Origin: Gammaproteobacteria bacterium
Lineage (GTDB): Bacteria > Pseudomonadota > Gammaproteobacteria > Pseudomonadales > Azotimanducaceae
Length of the DNA stretch: 9,638 bases
Assembly: GCA_009840715.1 (NCBI GenBank)
Contig: VXNE01000657.1
Coordinates: 1-9,638, forward strand
Direction: 5' to 3'
Position 1 is the stretch's first letter. Each line of letters starts with the position of its first letter. Shown in pieces: positions 7,606-9,638 of this stretch. A program made the translations under genes and the position numbers. Under the pieces are notes generated by a model. It did no database searches, had not been told where the DNA came from, and saw nothing but the letters and a program-made list of their open reading frames with translations.

Positions 7606-8022
7606 CTACGGTCCTGCCAGGGCGAGGCTCTCCGGAGTCTCCTCGATCACCTGGATCAGCGCGCCGAAGGTGTCGCCGGGATGCAGGTAGAAGTAGCGGC
7701 GGCCGTCGCCCCCGAGAATCCTGATCCCGTGGGCCTCGCAGTGGGCGATCGCGGCCGGGATGTCCTCGACCGTGCAGCAGATGTGGTGGAAGCCCTCGCC
7801 GTTTTTCTCGAGGTAGCGCCCCACGCCGCCTGCGCCGCGGGTGCGGGGCGTGACCAGTTCCATCTTCCTGCCGCCGAGCATGAAGGTCATCCAGTCGAAG
7901 CCTTCCGCGTTGGACGTGCCCGCGTCCGGCAGGGGTTCGCCCCCGAGCACGTCGCAGAACAGTCGACGCGCCTTGTCGATGTCGAGAACGCCGATCGACA
8001 CGTGATCGAGCCTGGCGAACAT
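7606..8022 (-). CDS. VOC/glyoxalase-superfamily protein, methylmalonyl-CoA epimerase-like
   Basis: The product has 138 residues from ATG 8022, with AAGGGG (8028-8033) 5 bases upstream. It is the first gene of the four-gene operon, and its stop is 4 bp before the amidohydrolase start. It shows the paired beta-alpha-beta-beta-beta modules of VOC enzymes: LDHVSIGVLDIDKA (5-18) with ligand H7, MELVTP with E55, GEGFHHICCTVEDI (75-88) with H79 or H80, and LHPGDTFGALIQVIE (113-127) with E127. The GxGxHHI and HPxDTxGxLI blocks are those of methylmalonyl-CoA/ethylmalonyl-CoA epimerases, so epimerisation or isomerisation of an acyl-CoA or similar compound is the closest guess. The two Cys after HHI (82-83) differ from the usual Ala there. 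There is no signal peptide, so it acts in the cytoplasm, unlike the three lipoproteins it is transcribed with. A lyase, dioxygenase or resistance role within VOC is not excluded. Confidence 0.85.
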   Translation of the reverse strand: MFARLDHVSIGVLDIDKARRLFCDVLGGEPLPDAGTSNAEGFDWMTFMLGGRKMELVTPRTRGAGGVGRYLEKNGEGFHHICCTVEDIPAAIAHCEAHGIRILGGDGRRYFYLHPGDTFGALIQVIEETPESLALAGP

Positions 8023-8053
8023 GAAATCCCCTTCTTGTCAGAACACCCAATCC

Positions 8054-8059
8054 AGGGGA
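8054..8059 (+). promoter_or_regulatory. Ribosome binding site of the CmcJ-like oxygenase
   Basis: AGGGGA lies 9 bases before the ATG at 8069. It favours 8069 over the in-frame ATG at 8021, which overlaps the start codon of the divergent VOC gene (shared CATG at 8020-8023) and has no such site. Confidence 0.7.
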
Positions 8060-8068
8060 ACACTCTAC

Positions 8069-8947
8069 ATGACGCCAAACCAGGACCGGGCGGACGCCGC
8101 CGGTTGGAGCGAAACCGTGTCGAGAGCTGTAAAGGCGGAAGTTCGCTACCTCAACCCGGAATGGAAGGGCCGCCGGGACGTCCCGCGTATCGGTGACGGC
8201 GCGTCCCGCCGGGCCGCCACCCACAAGCGCACGGTCCGCATCCACGAAGTCCGGGGCGAAGCGCTCGGTCTGGACACGGCCGGTTTCGTCCTCGTCGAGC
8301 ACGCGACCGAAGTCCGCGACTTCCGCGATCGGGAGTGTGTCGTGGGCGCCTACTACGAGGAGATCTCTCGCGCCGTTCGCCGCCTGACCCGGGCGGACCG
8401 CGTGTTCGTGGATGGCCATACGATCCGCACGGAGGACACCCGGGGGTTCAATGCGGCCTACGCCCGGTACGTGCACTGTGACTACTCGCTCTCCGGTGGC
8501 GGCACGGACCGTCGTGCCCAGGTCGAGGGCAGGTACGGCCAGTCGCTTGGGTCCGATACCCGCTGGGAGTTCGCCTGGTTCAACACGTGGCAACCGATCG
8601 AGCGTGCCGTGTACCGCAATCCGCTGGCCGTGATCGACGCACGCACGCTCGATCTCGGCGACATGGTCGACTACTGGTACACCGGTCCGCGCAGCAAGCC
8701 GCTGCCGGGCCGCCCGGGAGTGCCCGCCAATGCCTCGCTGGGGTCCATGCCGGTGTTCAATCCCGGCCAGCGGTTCTGTTACTTCCGCGAGATGCGGACG
8801 GACGAAATGATGGTGTTCAAGCAACTCGATACCCGGCCGGGCGGTGCGCGGGGCTGCCCCCACACGTCGTTCGAGATCGACGCGCCGCCGGACGCGCCGG
8901 GGCGACGAAGTATCGAGGTGCGCGTCGTGTGCGCGTTCGCGGCGTGA
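8069..8947 (+). CDS. CmcJ/NvfI-family oxidoreductase, putative Fe(II)/2-oxoglutarate oxygenase
   Basis: The product has 292 residues. The likely Fe(II) triad is H136-x-D138 in VHCDYS and H265 in CPHTSFE, with R279/R280 and R285 in GRRSIEVR as candidates for binding the 2-oxoglutarate carboxylate. Other blocks matching the family are FNTWQPIERAVYRNPLAVID (171-190), FNPGQRFCYFREM (230-242) and TDEMMVFKQLDT (244-255). The family includes CmcJ, which acts with CmcI in 7-alpha modification of cephalosporins, fungal NvfI and AsaB-like proteins, and gibberellin GA4 desaturase. Members hydroxylate, desaturate or form endoperoxides on natural products. I recognised this from remembered motifs, not a search. 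It is soluble with no signal peptide. It is transcribed away from the VOC-amidohydrolase-quinoprotein operon, with only 46 bp between starts, which suggests joint regulation. Its substrate cannot be told. Confidence 0.8.
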   Translation: MTPNQDRADAAGWSETVSRAVKAEVRYLNPEWKGRRDVPRIGDGASRRAATHKRTVRIHEVRGEALGLDTAGFVLVEHATEVRDFRDRECVVGAYYEEISRAVRRLTRADRVFVDGHTIRTEDTRGFNAAYARYVHCDYSLSGGGTDRRAQVEGRYGQSLGSDTRWEFAWFNTWQPIERAVYRNPLAVIDARTLDLGDMVDYWYTGPRSKPLPGRPGVPANASLGSMPVFNPGQRFCYFREMRTDEMMVFKQLDTRPGGARGCPHTSFEIDAPPDAPGRRSIEVRVVCAFAA

Positions 8948-8959
8948 CGCGGACTCGCC

Positions 8960-8989
8960 TTGACCCCTTTGCGGACGCGTAACGATAAT
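8960..8989 (+). promoter_or_regulatory. Sigma70-type promoter of the ABC substrate-binding protein gene
   Basis: TTGACC (8960-8965) and GATAAT (8984-8989) are separated by 18 bases. Each hexamer matches the consensus at five of six positions. The expected transcript start is near 8996, leaving a leader of about 25 bases before the GTG at 9021. The AT-rich -10 stands out in this GC-rich DNA. It lies in the 73-base gap after the oxygenase gene, so the transporter gene can be expressed independently. Confidence 0.7.
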
Positions 8990-9020
8990 CTGGTCCGAAG
9001 TCGCTGCTGGTAGTACCCCC

Positions 9021-9638
9021 GTGCCCTCTACGCGCCGGTCCCGGGCCGCATGGCCACGGGGGCCGTTCGCCTGTGTCGTGTTGTGTGCGGCACAGGCCGT
9101 GCTTGCCGCACCGTCGGACGAGGTCGTCGTGGCGTTCGCCACCGAGCCCAATCGGGTCGACCCCACCCGCTCCATCGGCGGCCTGAACGAACGCTTCATC
9201 ACCCTCTTCTACGAGCAGCTCGCAGCCGTCGATCCGGATCGAAACCGCGTGCGCTGGCTCGCGGAGTCATGGTCCCTTGAGCGCAGGGGCGCGCGTCACG
9301 TCCTGTCGGTCAAGATCCGCGAGGGCGTGCGGTTCCACAACGGCGACACGCTCTCCTCCCACGACTTCCGCTACGCCTTCGAACGCCAGCGCGGCCCCGC
9401 GTCGCCCGCCGCCTACCGGCTGCGCTATGCGCGCGACCTCATCGTGCACGACGACCTGCGTTTCGACATCGTCTTCGAGCGCCCGGATGCGCTGTTCGAG
9501 CACTGGAATCTCGCGCTCTGGGCGGTCCCCCGGGGCTACTTCGAGGAAGTGGGGGACGCCGGGGTCCAGGCGCATCCCGTGGGGACAGGCCCGGGGAAGT
9601 TCGTGTCCCGCAAGGCGCGCGAGGAGCTTGTCGTCGAG
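9021..9638 (+). CDS. ABC transporter substrate-binding protein, family 5 (peptide type), 3' end outside window
   Basis: The first 206 residues are present and the frame runs off the window end. Translation is placed at GTG 9021, because it gives a complete signal peptide: basic residues 5-13, a hydrophobic core at 16-28 and a likely cleavage after VLA near residue 29. The upstream ribosome binding site is poor. The mature part starts with EVVVAFATEPNRVDP (34-48), and continues with a family-5 signature: LAESW (80-84), then IREGVRFHNGDTLSSHDFRYAFER (99-121), then VGTGPGKF (187-194). Such proteins capture oligopeptides, dipeptides, opines, nickel chelates or glycosides in the periplasm and deliver them to an ABC permease, whose genes probably follow outside the window. 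Full length would be roughly 500-600 residues. Ligand identity cannot be judged from the N-terminal part. Confidence 0.88.
   Translation, partial: MPSTRRSRAAWPRGPFACVVLCAAQAVLAAPSDEVVVAFATEPNRVDPTRSIGGLNERFITLFYEQLAAVDPDRNRVRWLAESWSLERRGARHVLSVKIREGVRFHNGDTLSSHDFRYAFERQRGPASPAAYRLRYARDLIVHDDLRFDIVFERPDALFEHWNLALWAVPRGYFEEVGDAGVQAHPVGTGPGKFVSRKAREELVVE

Noticed and set aside
4311..7724. A 1137-codon open frame on the + strand across the quinoprotein and amidohydrolase genes
   Set aside because: It is antisense to two genes with clear families and catalytic motifs. Its translation is Arg/Gly/Asp-rich with no recognisable domain, as expected from GC-rich codon bias.
8035..8063. TTGTCA as a -35 box for the oxygenase gene
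   Set aside because: No acceptable -10 hexamer lies 16-18 bases downstream, and the predicted transcript start would fall in the ribosome binding site.
8021..8068. Earlier ATG for the CmcJ-like oxygenase
   Set aside because: It overlaps the divergent VOC start codon and lacks a ribosome binding site. ATG 8069 has AGGGGA at good spacing.
7598..9202. A 534-codon open frame on the - strand extending the VOC region across the oxygenase
   Set aside because: It is in a different frame from the VOC gene and antisense to the oxygenase. It has no domain features.

Overview
The window is GC-rich, densely packed bacterial DNA and looks like a Gram-negative chromosome, perhaps from Pseudomonadota. This rests on three predicted lipoproteins with clear lipoboxes, a c-type haem motif on an exported protein, PQQ-type propeller enzymes and a periplasmic ABC binding protein. 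No rRNA, tRNA, insertion sequence, CRISPR array or phage gene is visible. There is no gene-free stretch longer than about 75 bases.

Left edge (1-797, + strand): the last 64 codons of a cut-off gene overlap, by a GTGA stop/start, a 201-residue protein with TOPRIM-like acidic motifs (E9; D61-x-D63). Two-gene units of an ATPase plus a small TOPRIM protein are typical of anti-phage systems, so this is a candidate defence pair. The ATPase identity of the cut-off partner is inferred. A class III (omega-amine) aminotransferase with a strong ribosome binding site follows (867-2261).

Centre (2272-8022, - strand): a tight four-gene operon reads VOC/methylmalonyl-CoA-epimerase-like protein, amidohydrolase lipoprotein, PQQ dehydrogenase lipoprotein, then a second propeller lipoprotein carrying a haem c site. 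Gaps are 4, 18 and 8 bp. The two propeller proteins are paralogues. By hand alignment the first keeps the catalytic Asp and Lys of quinoprotein glucose dehydrogenase (D328, K355) and has no haem. The second has Gly275 and Arg302 at those positions but has a CxxCH cytochrome segment inserted in the propeller. The simplest reading is a catalytic subunit paired with an electron-accepting pseudo-enzyme. This is the most unusual feature of the window.

Right (8069-9638, + strand): a CmcJ/NvfI-family putative Fe(II)/2-oxoglutarate oxygenase is transcribed divergently from the operon, with 46 bp between start codons. A good sigma70-type promoter (TTGACC-N18-GATAAT) then precedes the start of a family 5 ABC substrate-binding protein that runs off the window.

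Together, the genes after 867 suggest uptake and oxidative or hydrolytic conversion of a small organic compound. Import would be by a peptide-type ABC transporter, amide or ester hydrolysis and alcohol oxidation would occur in the periplasm, and an oxygenase, a VOC enzyme and a transaminase would act in the cytoplasm. The substrate cannot be read from the sequence.
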